In this document: in pieces, positions 1-9,915 of the stretch | How positions within the stretch are numbered: position 1 is the first letter of the stretch | Layout: every line of letters begins with the position of its first letter | Assembly: GCF_002150785.1 (NCBI RefSeq) | Contig: NZ_MTAZ01000018.1 | Location: 1-64,000, forward strand | Origin: Arenibacter amylolyticus | GTDB lineage: Bacteria > Bacteroidota > Bacteroidia > Flavobacteriales > Flavobacteriaceae | DNA: 64,000 nucleotides | Reading direction: 5' to 3' | Translations under genes and position numbers: made by a program | The notes under the pieces: model-generated | Seen by the model: the letters and a program-made list of their open reading frames with translations, nothing else | Databases searched by the model: none | What the model was told of the DNA's origin: nothing

Positions 1-422
1 GAGATATCGATCACCGTATCCACACCAGCCTCATCCCTATAGGTGAAGGTACCGTTGGTATTGGAAACAATCGTCGTCATAGTCTCCACAAACCGCAAAC
101 TACCCAGATCCACACTAACACTACCTCCATTTTCCAGTGTTAGAGAAAGTTGATCCGTTGTTGGATCGAAAGTGAAGTTTTGAAGTTGCTGACTATCGGT
201 AGTTGTCAACTCCCAAGAGTTCCCATCCCAATAATAGATGGTTCCCGTAGTGGTATTCACATAGATATCGCCTGTACCGGCAGATGGTGATGTACTACCT
301 GGTGTTGAAACAAGTGTTCCGCTTAACACCTTACAATCACATTGGTCTTCCAAACTAACGGTGGTTTGCGCAAAAGCAAAACTGGATATAAGGAAAATAA
401 AAAGTAGAATCTTTTTGTTCAT
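1..422 (-). CDS. Secreted surface protein, N-terminal part (cut by window edge)
   Basis: The ATG is the complement of 420-422 and the frame stays open to base 1, so about 140 residues are visible and the C-terminus lies outside. Residues 1-18 form a Sec signal peptide ending in SFAFA before Gln19. A Cys-Asp-Cys motif follows near residue 28, then a Gly/Ser/Thr/Pro-rich stretch and a segment reading GDIYVNTTTGTIYYWDG. That segment is typical of long flavobacterial outer-surface proteins. The protein is probably exported and, given the family, a type IX secretion cargo or adhesin, but no C-terminal sorting domain is visible. No enzymatic function can be assigned. Confidence 0.75.
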   Translation of the reverse strand, partial: MNKKILLFIFLISSFAFAQTTVSLEDQCDCKVLSGTLVSTPGSTSPSAGTGDIYVNTTTGTIYYWDGNSWELTTTDSQQLQNFTFDPTTDQLSLTLENGGSVSVDLGSLRFVETMTTIVSNTNGTFTYRDEAGVDTVIDI

Positions 423-855
423 GGTGGTTGGATTACTAAATACTGTTGTTCTCATGTAGCACATAACTATTATCTCGTGATTTACCAGGAATAAAGAAAT
501 GACGCTACCATACAAATATTAATTAACTGAGTCCGTAGCTGAAATATTTGTTGTGTATTGGCTAAAACCTATAGTAAAGAGCAAAAAAAAAGGGGTTTAG
601 CCCGTTTACAGCTTCTAAATGGTGAAAATCTAAAGACCTATACACTCCTTAAACACCCTGTTTCATCGATGAAATACATCGCGCAGACAATAAAATTTGT
701 GAAAAAATACGGGGCGGTCTAGTTTCTTTTGTTCCTATCTGATAGATCAACTTAAGCAACCAGTAAGAACTACCTAAGTAATTTGCCTGGTATGGATGAA
801 TAATAATAGCTCTCTCTTGATTTAGATTGGATTGTACCCTTTGGTTTAGGCATCA
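423..855. other. Intergenic region without a convincing gene
   Basis: This lies between two minus-strand genes. I see no credible ORF. It holds a perfect 14-bp palindrome TTTCATCGATGAAA at 661-674. It also holds a small GGG/CCC hairpin (592-603) beside nine A residues (583-591), which read on the minus strand is a weak candidate terminator for the Ig-repeat gene upstream. No exact TAnnTTTG promoter box was found for the gene at 422. Confidence 0.4.
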
Positions 856-2913
856 CTAATTCTTTTTTACTCGATGGGTAATCCGTCTGTTGGTAATCAC
901 AGTGCTTATCTTGACTGTTAATAAAGCATGGGAAGAAGTTGCCGGCATTGAACAAGCTCCGGATGAATTGGATAAAACTGCTCTAAACAAGAATCCGGAA
1001 TAACTCAATTCAGTATTAATAACCGTTAAAGAAGAAGTTGCCACCCCATTATAATTAGCACCATCTAATATGGGGCTGAAACTTACACCATTATCTGTGC
1101 TCACCTCCCATTGATAGGTATCAACATTGGTTCCAGTGACAGTAAAAACAGCATTTGCATTTTGAAAAACGGTGGTATCAGTGGGGGAGGAATCTACCGT
1201 TACGCTACTTTCTACAATTAATTCTGCTGCACTGGACACTTTTGAATCACAGCTACTTGCTGTTGATGAAGCTACCACTCTATATAAATTATTATTCATA
1301 CTTATAACGGCAGGATTAATGGTTAATGTATTTGTATTTACACCTGCATAAGGACCACCATCCGCCAAATCACTATAGGTACTGCCATTATTGGTACTAA
1401 TTTGCCATTGATAAGTATCTAAATTAGTCGTGTTCACGTAAAACTGGGCCGAACTTCCTTCACAAACCCTTGTGTTTACCGGTTGTGAATCAATGCTACC
1501 TATTGGGTCTTGCCCTACGGTTATAGTGGAAGCATCAGTTGGATCTGAACTACATCCCGCCAATGGGGCAATATTTAGTGAATATTCCCCTGGTTTATTT
1601 ATTGGAATATTATTGAGTCCCACTCCCCTTCTTAGAATACTTCCATCTGGAAATGTAACTCCTGGGGTTAGGGATCGCCACGTATATTCTGCAGATGGAG
1701 AAATAAAATTAGCCTGTAAGGTTAACTGTTCGTTTGGCTCACACCCAGGAAAATCTCCTGGATCCTGAATACTGGTATCTACCGTATAGCCCGCTTCCCC
1801 ACCCAAAAAATCATAGGGACCAGCAAAATCTTTCAAGGAGGCATTAAAGGCAGCAGAGGTTCTAGATTTAACTAACACTGAACTAAAGGGAGAGTCGCAT
1901 GCAAAACTATTTCCAAAAAGCGTACCTGGATCAAAGCCTATTCCAGTGAAATTCACGGCAACCTCCGCTAAAGAATTTACTTGATAAGCGGTGGCTGAAT
2001 CTAGGCCCGTTGCATTAGTACCCCATGGCGGTGCAAGAGCTGAAACGGAATTTACACGACTATAGGTATTGCCCGTAAAATCGATACTGGCATAACCATA
2101 TGTAACCCCACCAACTGAAGCACTACCAACAAAACCATCCTTATTCTTAATGTAGGTAAAACCGATATTATTATCATAATTAAATTTTCTTGTCCAGACG
2201 CGGACCTCTATCCCTTCCACCCCTTGACCGGTGTAAGAAAATCCAACAGTTACATCCCCAATTTGTAAGGGATCACCCGTTAACGGATTAAACTCCCAAG
2301 CGGTGTGTCCACCATTTGGGCCCACATTTGTAAAGCTCGAACCACTTACTTGTAGTTCACGAACAAATAATTCAAAATCTAGAAAATGAGAACCATTGGC
2401 TTCCAAAGTAGAAACCGCTAAATTCACCCATAGATCGTCATTGGCCGAATCTCCATCCCTACGCATATGAACGTAACTATCAATAATATCATTCTTACTT
2501 CCGGGACTTCCTGAAGTTATTTCCCAAGTTTCTGGATTATCTCCATTCTTACCTTGTGCAAAAATAGTATCATCGTCAACTCCGCCTTCTGATCCCACTT
2601 GATCATGCCCAAACCTTGCCGCATACCAAACATATCCATTGTGGACCGTGTAATTACCACGACTCATCCGGGTATCAAAAGGCGTATTACTTCTTGAATC
2701 GATTAGGGATTGGAAGCTTGCTTGTTGACTCTGGTCAATCACTCCCATTCCCGTAGTCCCTTGGAACCAGTCATCCGTACCAGAGGTAGTAGTCCCAGAA
2801 TATACATCAGCCTCAATACCAAAATTAGCCCCTACACCTGGATTCTGAGCAGCCACCTGTATAATTCCTGTTAATGAAATTAGAAATATAATTTTTAGAA
2901 GGTTATAACGCAT
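856..2913 (-). CDS. Secreted protein with two Ig-like repeats
   Basis: A 685-residue protein. Residues 1-22 are a signal peptide (cleavage near QVAAQ). The N-terminal 400 or so residues match no family I recognise. Two homologous Ig-like repeats follow, roughly residues 475-565 and 570-660; each carries the pattern TYQW-(Q/E)-(I/V)STxNG and a paired Cys (RVCEGS / SSCDSK in the first). The protein ends in a basic tail, VITNRRITHRVKKN, with neither a CHU_C domain nor a classical type A sorting domain that I can identify. It is probably an outer-surface or secreted adhesin-like protein. It stands alone, with 158 bp to the next upstream gene. Confidence 0.75.
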   Translation of the reverse strand: MRYNLLKIIFLISLTGIIQVAAQNPGVGANFGIEADVYSGTTTSGTDDWFQGTTGMGVIDQSQQASFQSLIDSRSNTPFDTRMSRGNYTVHNGYVWYAARFGHDQVGSEGGVDDDTIFAQGKNGDNPETWEITSGSPGSKNDIIDSYVHMRRDGDSANDDLWVNLAVSTLEANGSHFLDFELFVRELQVSGSSFTNVGPNGGHTAWEFNPLTGDPLQIGDVTVGFSYTGQGVEGIEVRVWTRKFNYDNNIGFTYIKNKDGFVGSASVGGVTYGYASIDFTGNTYSRVNSVSALAPPWGTNATGLDSATAYQVNSLAEVAVNFTGIGFDPGTLFGNSFACDSPFSSVLVKSRTSAAFNASLKDFAGPYDFLGGEAGYTVDTSIQDPGDFPGCEPNEQLTLQANFISPSAEYTWRSLTPGVTFPDGSILRRGVGLNNIPINKPGEYSLNIAPLAGCSSDPTDASTITVGQDPIGSIDSQPVNTRVCEGSSAQFYVNTTNLDTYQWQISTNNGSTYSDLADGGPYAGVNTNTLTINPAVISMNNNLYRVVASSTASSCDSKVSSAAELIVESSVTVDSSPTDTTVFQNANAVFTVTGTNVDTYQWEVSTDNGVSFSPILDGANYNGVATSSLTVINTELSYSGFLFRAVLSNSSGACSMPATSSHALLTVKISTVITNRRITHRVKKN

Positions 2914-3071
2914 ATGTATTTCAATTGTCGCCTAAAATAATCTGACAAGAAAGTCTGACCCAAAAATTGTTGCAAAAACCAAAGAATAGGGTGTATAAAG
3001 GCTTAATAATGTTATATGGAACAAGCGAACAGTTACTAATTTCAATAAGTTAAATGATATAAACCCTTCCC

Positions 3072-5009
3072 CTACTCCAAAATAAGAAACTCCGATCTAC
3101 GGTTCATCTGGTGTTCTTCCTGGGAACATTTTACCCCATTCCCACACTTATTAACAAGCTTGGTCTCCCCAAAACCTTGCTGTAGTAACCTATCACCAGC
3201 AATTCCTTTTGCCTTCATATAGGCGGTGGTAGCTTCGGCCCGTTTGTGCGACAGCCAAAGATTGTAGCTGTCCCTTCCCTGACTGTCCGTATGGGAAGTA
3301 ACCTTTAATTTTAAGCTGGGATATTTTTCCATGGCAGCAATAATCTTTTGTATTTCTACCTCAGCATCGGACCGAATGCTATATTTATCGAAATCGAAAT
3401 AGATAGTTCCCAATTGTAACAACTTGGCCAAATCGTCCCCAGAATTGCCAGTGACCGTATTGGGTTCCAAATAGAAATCTATTTCACTAGGCTTAACTTC
3501 CGATACGGGGAGATACTCTTCGGCAGGTACATAACCATCCATTAGGGCCCTTATAAAGTTTCCTGTATTCCCATCAATCATCACCGTATAATACCCTTCA
3601 ATGTTGGTAAGTACCGAAGTTACTTCCTCATTGGTCTCATCGATTACCTTTACCCTGGCACCCACTAATACTTCATTGGTTATTTTATCCCTAACGATCC
3701 CCGATATGGAAGCAAAGTAATCTAATTGCAAGGGTTTAGTCTCTGTAAAACTGTAAATATCATCACCCCCTACTCCCCCCTTCCTATTGGAAGCAAAATA
3801 TCCCTGCTTGGTCTCCTCATCAATAATAAAGGTAAAATCGTCCACATTACTATTGATGGGTTTCCCCACATTTATCACTTTACCGAGCGACTGGCTATCG
3901 GCAATTTTTACTGCGAATACATCTAACCCGCCCAAGCCTGGATGCCCATCCGATGAGAAATACAATATGTTTTCACTACTTACAAAGGGAAAGCTTTCCC
4001 TAGCCTCCGTATTTATAGACTCCCCTAAGTTTATAGGGGGTCCGTAGCTGCCATCCCCATGGATGGCTACCTTAAAAATGTCTGATTGTCCATAGGTCCC
4101 GGGCATGTCTGACGCAAAGTACAAGGTTTTTTCATCCGGACTTAGGGTTGGATGGGCCACCGAATAGGAATCGCTGTTAAAGGGGAGTTCTTTAATAGCG
4201 GTCCACTCCCCTCCCTTTTTGGTAGCTTTAAACAGTTTTAGGCGAATTATGCCCTTCTTATTCTTCACCGTCTTTTCATCCAAGTAATTGTTTCTTGTAA
4301 AATAGAGGGTTTTTCCATCCTTGGATATGGCAGTAGTTGATTCGTGTAATCGGGTAGTTATTTCCTTTCCCAAGGGTAGTACCTTATCTTGGGAGGCACT
4401 ATCTACATTCACCTTGTATAAATCTAAAAAATCCATGGCCGTCCATGTATGCCTATTCCTAGAAAAATTCCCGGTATCCCTATCCGAGGCAAAAAGCAAC
4501 CCTTGTTTATAAAAGGTAGGCGCAAAATCTGAGTACTTGGAATTATGCTTAAACTTCCCTATTTGGTAACGGCCAGAATTCTTGGCAATCTCCTCAAAAT
4601 AGTCGGCTTCGGTCTTATAAAGTCCTACCCGGACATCCGAGGCATTCATCTCGGAGAATTTTGCCATGATAGTTCTAGATTTATCTAATTCTCCCAACGA
4701 CCGTAAGGTCTGCGCATACCTAAAATAAAAATCGGGAGCCATAGATTCTGGATAATCCTTTAACAATTGCTGGTATATTTCCGAAGCTTCGGAATAATCA
4801 CCATTAAAATAGTAGGAGTTCCCCAGTTTCTTCAACAAATCCGCAGAAACGTAGCCTTTGTCTAACACCCGTTTATAGATATCAATAGCCAAACTAAACG
4901 AGTAATCCTTATAGTTTTTATTGGCCTTGTTTACCAGTTTATCTTGAGCCTGGGAAACCGGAACAAAGACCAAAACGATAAACGTAAGCAAGCATAATTT
5001 TTTAATCAT
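3072..5009 (-). CDS. PorE-like OmpA-family protein (TPR, propeller, CRD, OmpA)
   Basis: A 645-residue periplasmic protein with a signal peptide (1-22, ending SQAQ). In order: TPR repeats (about 25-130), a PD40/WD40-like beta-propeller (about 150-430, repeated LSPDEKTLYFASD-type blades), a carboxypeptidase-regulatory-like domain (about 432-515), and an OmpA C-terminal peptidoglycan-binding domain (about 530-645). The OmpA part has the expected HTDSQG motif and a closing NRRSEF. This four-domain order is that of PorE, a type IX secretion accessory protein that binds peptidoglycan. The gene follows the PorP/SprF gene by 10 bp and is the last gene of an adhesin-PorP-PorE operon, so it probably anchors that secretion or attachment module to the wall. 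Confidence 0.85.
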   Translation of the reverse strand: MIKKLCLLTFIVLVFVPVSQAQDKLVNKANKNYKDYSFSLAIDIYKRVLDKGYVSADLLKKLGNSYYFNGDYSEASEIYQQLLKDYPESMAPDFYFRYAQTLRSLGELDKSRTIMAKFSEMNASDVRVGLYKTEADYFEEIAKNSGRYQIGKFKHNSKYSDFAPTFYKQGLLFASDRDTGNFSRNRHTWTAMDFLDLYKVNVDSASQDKVLPLGKEITTRLHESTTAISKDGKTLYFTRNNYLDEKTVKNKKGIIRLKLFKATKKGGEWTAIKELPFNSDSYSVAHPTLSPDEKTLYFASDMPGTYGQSDIFKVAIHGDGSYGPPINLGESINTEARESFPFVSSENILYFSSDGHPGLGGLDVFAVKIADSQSLGKVINVGKPINSNVDDFTFIIDEETKQGYFASNRKGGVGGDDIYSFTETKPLQLDYFASISGIVRDKITNEVLVGARVKVIDETNEEVTSVLTNIEGYYTVMIDGNTGNFIRALMDGYVPAEEYLPVSEVKPSEIDFYLEPNTVTGNSGDDLAKLLQLGTIYFDFDKYSIRSDAEVEIQKIIAAMEKYPSLKLKVTSHTDSQGRDSYNLWLSHKRAEATTAYMKAKGIAGDRLLQQGFGETKLVNKCGNGVKCSQEEHQMNRRSEFLILE

Positions 5010-5019
5010 ATTTTCCTTT

Positions 5020-5973
5020 TTAGAAGAAACGTGGCGAAATCATTCTATTGAATTTCCTCACCAATTCGTACCTTAAAAAGACTTCAAAAGTACCATCGTT
5101 AAACTGGGTACCTCCCAATTCGGTAGTCTCACGATCGTAGGCCAGTCCTATCATTATTTGGTTGCTTAGTTGCACCCCCACCATGGCACTGAATGCGGCA
5201 TCCCATCTATAGGCTGCCCCAAAGCTAAACACATCATTATACAGGAAACTTGCCGATGCATCCAATTGTAGGGGGGCCCCACCCACTACCTTGGTCAACA
5301 ATGCGGGTTTAAATTTAAAATTATGGTTTAGGTCAAATACATAGCCGGTTATAAAGTAGAAATTCATTCTTTCGGTAGCTAAGAATTGTACCGAATTGGC
5401 ATCTCTCTTGGAATTGTCAAAATGCTGTGTCTCTATTAAATTGGGAGCAGATATTCCCGCATAGAATTTATCCGTATGATAATATACCCCCACGCCAAAA
5501 TTGGGAGAAAACTTATTATCGATATTTTCCCCTTCCACATTCTCTGAATCAAAATTGTTGAGTCCAGTAAAATCCAAATTCAATAAATTGCCCCCTGCCT
5601 TTAGTCCAAAAGACAGTTTGGCATCCATAGACACCTCTATAGTATAGGAAACAAGTGCATCAAACTGGGTTTCCTGTACTACCCCATCCCCAATATTATC
5701 GTTGATAATGGAAATACCATAACCTAATCTACTGTTCCTTATGGGGGAGTGTAGGTTAATAGTCTGTGTTTTGGGTGCCCCGTTAAGCCCTACCCATTGG
5801 GATCTATAGAGCGCGGCTATACTCAACTGCCCCCTAGATCCTGCATAGGCAGGATTTACACTCATAGTATTGTACATATATTGGGTATACTGGGCGTCTT
5901 GTTGCGCATGCAGCCCAACCATGAATAAAAACATGGTTAAAACAGTGACAAAGAGACTCTTTTTATAGTTCAT
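5020..5973 (-). CDS. PorP/SprF family type IX secretion outer-membrane protein
   Basis: A 317-residue predicted outer-membrane beta-barrel with a signal peptide (1-23, ending GLHAQ). Directly after it comes the family signature QYTQYMYNTMSVNPAYAG, then RSQWVGLNGAPKTQ. SprF of Flavobacterium johnsoniae and its paralogues are needed for secretion and surface attachment of cargo with type B (CHU_C) C-terminal domains, and are normally encoded beside their cargo. Here the CHU_C protein lies immediately upstream (15-bp gap) and the PorE-like protein downstream (10-bp gap). This is therefore probably a dedicated export and attachment partner rather than the core PorP. Confidence 0.9.
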   Translation of the reverse strand: MNYKKSLFVTVLTMFLFMVGLHAQQDAQYTQYMYNTMSVNPAYAGSRGQLSIAALYRSQWVGLNGAPKTQTINLHSPIRNSRLGYGISIINDNIGDGVVQETQFDALVSYTIEVSMDAKLSFGLKAGGNLLNLDFTGLNNFDSENVEGENIDNKFSPNFGVGVYYHTDKFYAGISAPNLIETQHFDNSKRDANSVQFLATERMNFYFITGYVFDLNHNFKFKPALLTKVVGGAPLQLDASASFLYNDVFSFGAAYRWDAAFSAMVGVQLSNQIMIGLAYDRETTELGGTQFNDGTFEVFLRYELVRKFNRMISPRFF

Positions 5974-5988
5974 CTTACAATAGGTATT

Positions 5989-7899
5989 TTATTGGCTCAA
6001 ATAAAGGTAGCCACTGTCCGTTACATCCTCTTGGTCTGTCTGATACTGAAAAATGTAATAATAGATCCCTGCGGGCAAATAATCTTGACCAGAAACGGTT
6101 GACCTCCCCCTAGATCTACCTTCAAAGACGTTGTTCTGATTATTGTAGTCCCTTCCCTCGTAGACAGATACTCCCCACCTGTTATATATTTGCAAGGAGT
6201 TATTCTTGGCATTTACTACTCCCCTTATAAAAAGGAAGTCGTTTTTACCATCCCCATTGGGAGTTACCAGCTGATTCACTTCTATTGGTTCAATAGAATC
6301 GTCCTTGGACACCAGTACGGTTACCGTTGCAGAATCGCAATTGGTGGTGTTGGAGACTTCACAAATTATATAATCAATGGAATAGCTTCCTTCCTTAGTC
6401 CCAGGCGTGAGCTCTATGCTCCCATCCTCATTAATAGAAAGAGCCTCCGTAGGCGTAGCGGTCAATATCACCTCCTTGGGAAGAACAGGGTCACCATTTA
6501 ACGTATCATTGTCCAGTACATTGGCATCCGCGGGGATCCCGCCTAATGTTCCCCCGTTTATGATATCCTCTTGGGCATCCAATATATTCGCTTCTACTAG
6601 AATGCGCACCGTGGCCGTAGCACAAACAGTAGGATCTACCTTTCTATTACAAACCTCATAAACGATAGTCACCGTAGTATTGGATTCGGACACAAGGGGA
6701 GTGTAAGATAACATACCCGTAGCAGCATCCAACTGTATGCTACCCATTGCCGTGCCGTCTATGTGGGATAACTGGGTACTTCCCCTATTAATGGAGTCGT
6801 TATTGGGCAAAAAATCATCATTTGCCAAAATATTGATGGAGGTTTCGGTAAGTGCTGGCGTTAAGCCATCATCATCCCTTGCAGTAGCCACCAGGGGATT
6901 TGGATCTGAGCCATTGGGATTACCATCCCCATCGCAGTCCAATTCTTCCCATGCCTGGGAACGGATTTCTGTAACACTTTCCAGATTATAATCACAGGGA
7001 TTTAAGGGGTCTGTACCCTCTATCACTTCTATCTCATTGGTAACCCCATCCCCGTCACAATCCAGAATCATCCATTCATCGGAAGGGGAAAGCGTTTGGT
7101 GCTCTAGAATAAAATCGCAGGAATCCGAAGGGTCTGTCCCGTCCTCTTCTTCTTGATCATTTGGCACCCCATCCCCATCATCATCCATACTTACACAAAT
7201 CATTGGTATTAATGATAATCCAATACCACTTCTTTGCTTCGCTTCTGTAGTGTAAAAGGATATCTGGGTTACAGTTGATTCCGAATGCCAAAAGAATCTA
7301 TTTTTCTTATCGATATCTGCTACGGTAGTATTCTCTATATAATAATTAGCTCCCTCATTGGCAGCTAATAATCCTAGTGGTACTATAGTGGTCTGATTAT
7401 ATACGTCCCCAGGCAATCCAATGATTCCATCACGTCCCAAAGCAGGAATATGTGGGGAATGCCCGGCAACAACCTTTACTGGGACCGTCCCTGAAAATTT
7501 AAACTCGGTTGGCTTAGAGTCATATACATGAAACGAATTTTTATTATGGGTGCTTGCTCCAGAAACACTAACCAGTACACTACCCGCTGGCAGGCCCCAT
7601 TTTGCGCTTATATCCTGTTCTGTAGCCGATAAACTCCCTGCATTATGGTTTTCTGGAAAACCAAAATCTGAAGGTTGTATGGCTTTCAACTCCAATGGGG
7701 TGCATACCATACCATTTCCTTGCGGATTAGGATCTTGGAACTGTTGGCTGTTCGCACTCCGCAGAAGTATAGTCCCTTGGGCAATATCTTCAGGGCTCGA
7801 CTTAAAGGACGTAGTTAGTCCAAATAAGAAAAACGCCACTAATGGCGTGAAGACTAAGAGTACTCTCTTCTTAAGTGTATTAAAAATAAAAATCACCAT
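5989..7899 (-). CDS. Surface adhesin with calcium-binding repeats and CHU_C sorting domain
   Basis: A 636-residue protein with an N-terminal hydrophobic signal (about 10-28). Three thrombospondin type 3-like calcium-binding segments lie around residues 235-335 (DDDGDGVPNDQEEEDGTDP, DCDGDGVTNEIEV, DCDGDGNPNGSDPNP). They are followed by two Ig/cadherin-like domains with VLDND and ILAND motifs (about 340-530). A CHU_C / gliding-motility type B domain closes the protein (about 540-636, starting VTPNGDGKNDFLFI, with YNRWG). CHU_C targets proteins to type IX secretion. It is the first gene of the operon with the PorP/SprF and PorE-like genes, so it is probably the cargo of that pair. Its ligand is unknown. 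Confidence 0.85.
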   Translation of the reverse strand: MVIFIFNTLKKRVLLVFTPLVAFFLFGLTTSFKSSPEDIAQGTILLRSANSQQFQDPNPQGNGMVCTPLELKAIQPSDFGFPENHNAGSLSATEQDISAKWGLPAGSVLVSVSGASTHNKNSFHVYDSKPTEFKFSGTVPVKVVAGHSPHIPALGRDGIIGLPGDVYNQTTIVPLGLLAANEGANYYIENTTVADIDKKNRFFWHSESTVTQISFYTTEAKQRSGIGLSLIPMICVSMDDDGDGVPNDQEEEDGTDPSDSCDFILEHQTLSPSDEWMILDCDGDGVTNEIEVIEGTDPLNPCDYNLESVTEIRSQAWEELDCDGDGNPNGSDPNPLVATARDDDGLTPALTETSINILANDDFLPNNDSINRGSTQLSHIDGTAMGSIQLDAATGMLSYTPLVSESNTTVTIVYEVCNRKVDPTVCATATVRILVEANILDAQEDIINGGTLGGIPADANVLDNDTLNGDPVLPKEVILTATPTEALSINEDGSIELTPGTKEGSYSIDYIICEVSNTTNCDSATVTVLVSKDDSIEPIEVNQLVTPNGDGKNDFLFIRGVVNAKNNSLQIYNRWGVSVYEGRDYNNQNNVFEGRSRGRSTVSGQDYLPAGIYYYIFQYQTDQEDVTDSGYLYLSQ

Positions 7900-8277
7900 C
7901 TATGATAAGTTAATTAACCAATCACCATGGCTGCGTAGAATTTAATGTTGTAAGTATGGGGGCAACTACAATATTTAGGGCTAAGTTAAATTAAAATGCC
8001 CACCATCCAATAATATGGGTTTCCTAATAGATCAACAATCTAGGAACGACAATAATACTCGACAAAACACCTTTTTTTGAAACCAGCAACCTTTAAAACA
8101 TACCGTTTACCTTTGCTTAATCAGCGCAAAAATTGAAGAAGAAAGTCCAAGTCAGTTGAATGAACGATAGCCCTAAAAGCATATTTTGATATGGGAGGTA
8201 GCGGCTTTTCCTTATTTGGTCGATTTTGCTCGATGAAGAAAGTTTAATGACCTATTTTTGCATAAACAAATTGCATA
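7900..8277. other. Divergent intergenic region between adhesin operon and prfC
   Basis: This 378-bp region separates the minus-strand adhesin from plus-strand prfC. No ORF of note. Two TAnnTTTG boxes are readable on the plus strand: TACCTTTG at 8108-8115, whose nearest TTTG is 28 nt upstream and so too far, and TATTTTTG at 8253-8260, listed separately. No exact box was found for the minus-strand adhesin. Confidence 0.4.
8225..8260 (+). promoter_or_regulatory. Candidate prfC promoter
   Basis: TTTG at 8225-8228 and TATTTTTG at 8253-8260, 24 nt apart, ending 17 nt before the prfC ATG. The -7 element matches the Bacteroidota consensus exactly. The spacer is slightly longer than the usual 17-23 nt, which lowers confidence. 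Confidence 0.4.
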
Positions 8278-9867
8278 ATGAGTTTTAAGAATCAAATTCA
8301 ACGAAGAAGAACTTTTGGAATTATTGCACACCCCGATGCGGGGAAAACTACCTTAACAGAGAAACTACTTTTATTTGGTGGGGCAATTCAGGAAGCGGGA
8401 GCCGTTAAGAACAATAAAGTAAAGAAAAGTGCTACGAGTGATTTTATGGAGATTGAAAAGCAACGGGGGATTTCCGTAGCCACCTCCGTCTTGGCATTTA
8501 TTTACAAGGATAAAAAGATTAATATCTTGGATACCCCAGGGCATAAGGATTTTGCCGAAGATACCTTTAGGACCCTCACCGCTGTAGATAGTGTTATTGT
8601 GGTGGTAGATGTGGCCAAAGGGGTGGAAGAGCAGACCGAAAAATTGGTAGAGGTCTGTAGGATGAGAAACATTCCAATGATCGTTTTCATCAATAAACTG
8701 GACCGAGAAGGGAAGGATGCCTTTGACCTTTTGGACGAGGTGGAACAAAAACTCCACCTAAACGTAACTCCCTTGAGTTTTCCTATTGGAATGGGGTACG
8801 ATTTTAAGGGTATCTATAATATTTATGAAAAGAACATTAACCTGTTTAGTGGGGATAGTAAAAAGAATATTGAAGAAACCATCGCCTTTGACGATTTAGA
8901 CAACCCAGCGTTGGAAAAAATTATTGGCGAGAAATCTGCCAACGACCTACGGGAAAATTTAGAACTGGCCCAAGGGGTATATCCAGATTTTGATAAAGAC
9001 CTATATCTAAAAGGAGAACAACAGCCTGTATTCTTTGGATCTGCTTTAAACAATTTTGGCGTACGCGAGCTATTGGATTGCTTTGTTGATATTGCCCCAA
9101 AGCCCCAACCTAAAATGGCGGAGGAGCGGATGGTAAAACCGGAGGAGGCCGAGTTGTCTGGTTTTGTCTTTAAAATTCACGCTAATATGGATCCGAAACA
9201 CCGCGATCGTTTGGCCTTTATTAAGGTGGTTTCTGGTACGTTTGAACGGAACAAGCCCTATTTACACGTACGACATGGCAAAAAGCTAAAATTCTCCAGT
9301 CCCAATGCTTTTTTCGCTGAGAAAAAAGAAATTGTAGACATCTCTTATCCAGGTGATATAGTAGGTCTGCACGATACTGGAAACTTTAAGATTGGAGACA
9401 CCCTAACCGAAGGGGAAATTTTAAATTATAAAGGAATCCCCAGTTTTTCACCAGAGCACTTTAGATATATTAACAATGCAGATCCCCTTAAATCTAAACA
9501 ATTGTACAAGGGAATTGATCAGCTAATGGATGAAGGTGTAGCCCAGCTATTCACCTTAGAGATTAACGGAAGGAGAGTAATTGGTACCGTAGGGGCCTTA
9601 CAATTTGAGGTGATTCAATACCGTTTAGAGCACGAGTACGGGGCCAAATGTTCCTATGAGAACTTCCCGGTATACAAAGCCTGTTGGGTAGAACCCAAGG
9701 ATAGCAAAAGTGAGGAGTTTAAAGAATTTAAAAGGGTAAAGAGCAAGTTCCTAGCGAAGGACAAACGCAATCAATTGGTATTCCTGGCAGACTCCCAGTT
9801 TTCACTACAGATGACCCAGCAGAAATACCCTAATGTAAAACTACACTTTACCTCGGAGTTTAATTGA
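8278..9867 (+). CDS. prfC: Peptide chain release factor 3
   Basis: A 529-residue translational GTPase. It helps release class I release factors RF1 and RF2 from the ribosome after termination. G1 AHPDAGKTTLTEK (about 17-29), G3 DTPGHKDF and G4 NKLD are intact. The length and the C-terminal domain (ending LHFTSEFN) match full-length RF3. The strict NKLDREG form and the EEQTEKL segment separate it from EF-G. It is monocistronic, and a strong bidirectional terminator begins about 50 bp past its stop. Confidence 0.97.
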   Translation: MSFKNQIQRRRTFGIIAHPDAGKTTLTEKLLLFGGAIQEAGAVKNNKVKKSATSDFMEIEKQRGISVATSVLAFIYKDKKINILDTPGHKDFAEDTFRTLTAVDSVIVVVDVAKGVEEQTEKLVEVCRMRNIPMIVFINKLDREGKDAFDLLDEVEQKLHLNVTPLSFPIGMGYDFKGIYNIYEKNINLFSGDSKKNIEETIAFDDLDNPALEKIIGEKSANDLRENLELAQGVYPDFDKDLYLKGEQQPVFFGSALNNFGVRELLDCFVDIAPKPQPKMAEERMVKPEEAELSGFVFKIHANMDPKHRDRLAFIKVVSGTFERNKPYLHVRHGKKLKFSSPNAFFAEKKEIVDISYPGDIVGLHDTGNFKIGDTLTEGEILNYKGIPSFSPEHFRYINNADPLKSKQLYKGIDQLMDEGVAQLFTLEINGRRVIGTVGALQFEVIQYRLEHEYGAKCSYENFPVYKACWVEPKDSKSEEFKEFKRVKSKFLAKDKRNQLVFLADSQFSLQMTQQKYPNVKLHFTSEFN

Positions 9868-9915
9868 TGGCGCCCCTTGGTACGGAGAGTGCTTTACCAA
9901 GTAGGTAATCCTAAT

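Noticed and set aside
770-955. Minus-strand 61-codon frame across the end of the Ig-repeat gene
   Set aside because: It overlaps the real gene in another frame, has no domain or signal, and the Ig-repeat protein already has a sensible C-terminus.
8076-8115. Second promoter for prfC (TTTG 8076, TACCTTTG 8108)
   Set aside because: The 28-nt spacer is outside the normal range, and the box at 8253-8260 is nearer the gene.
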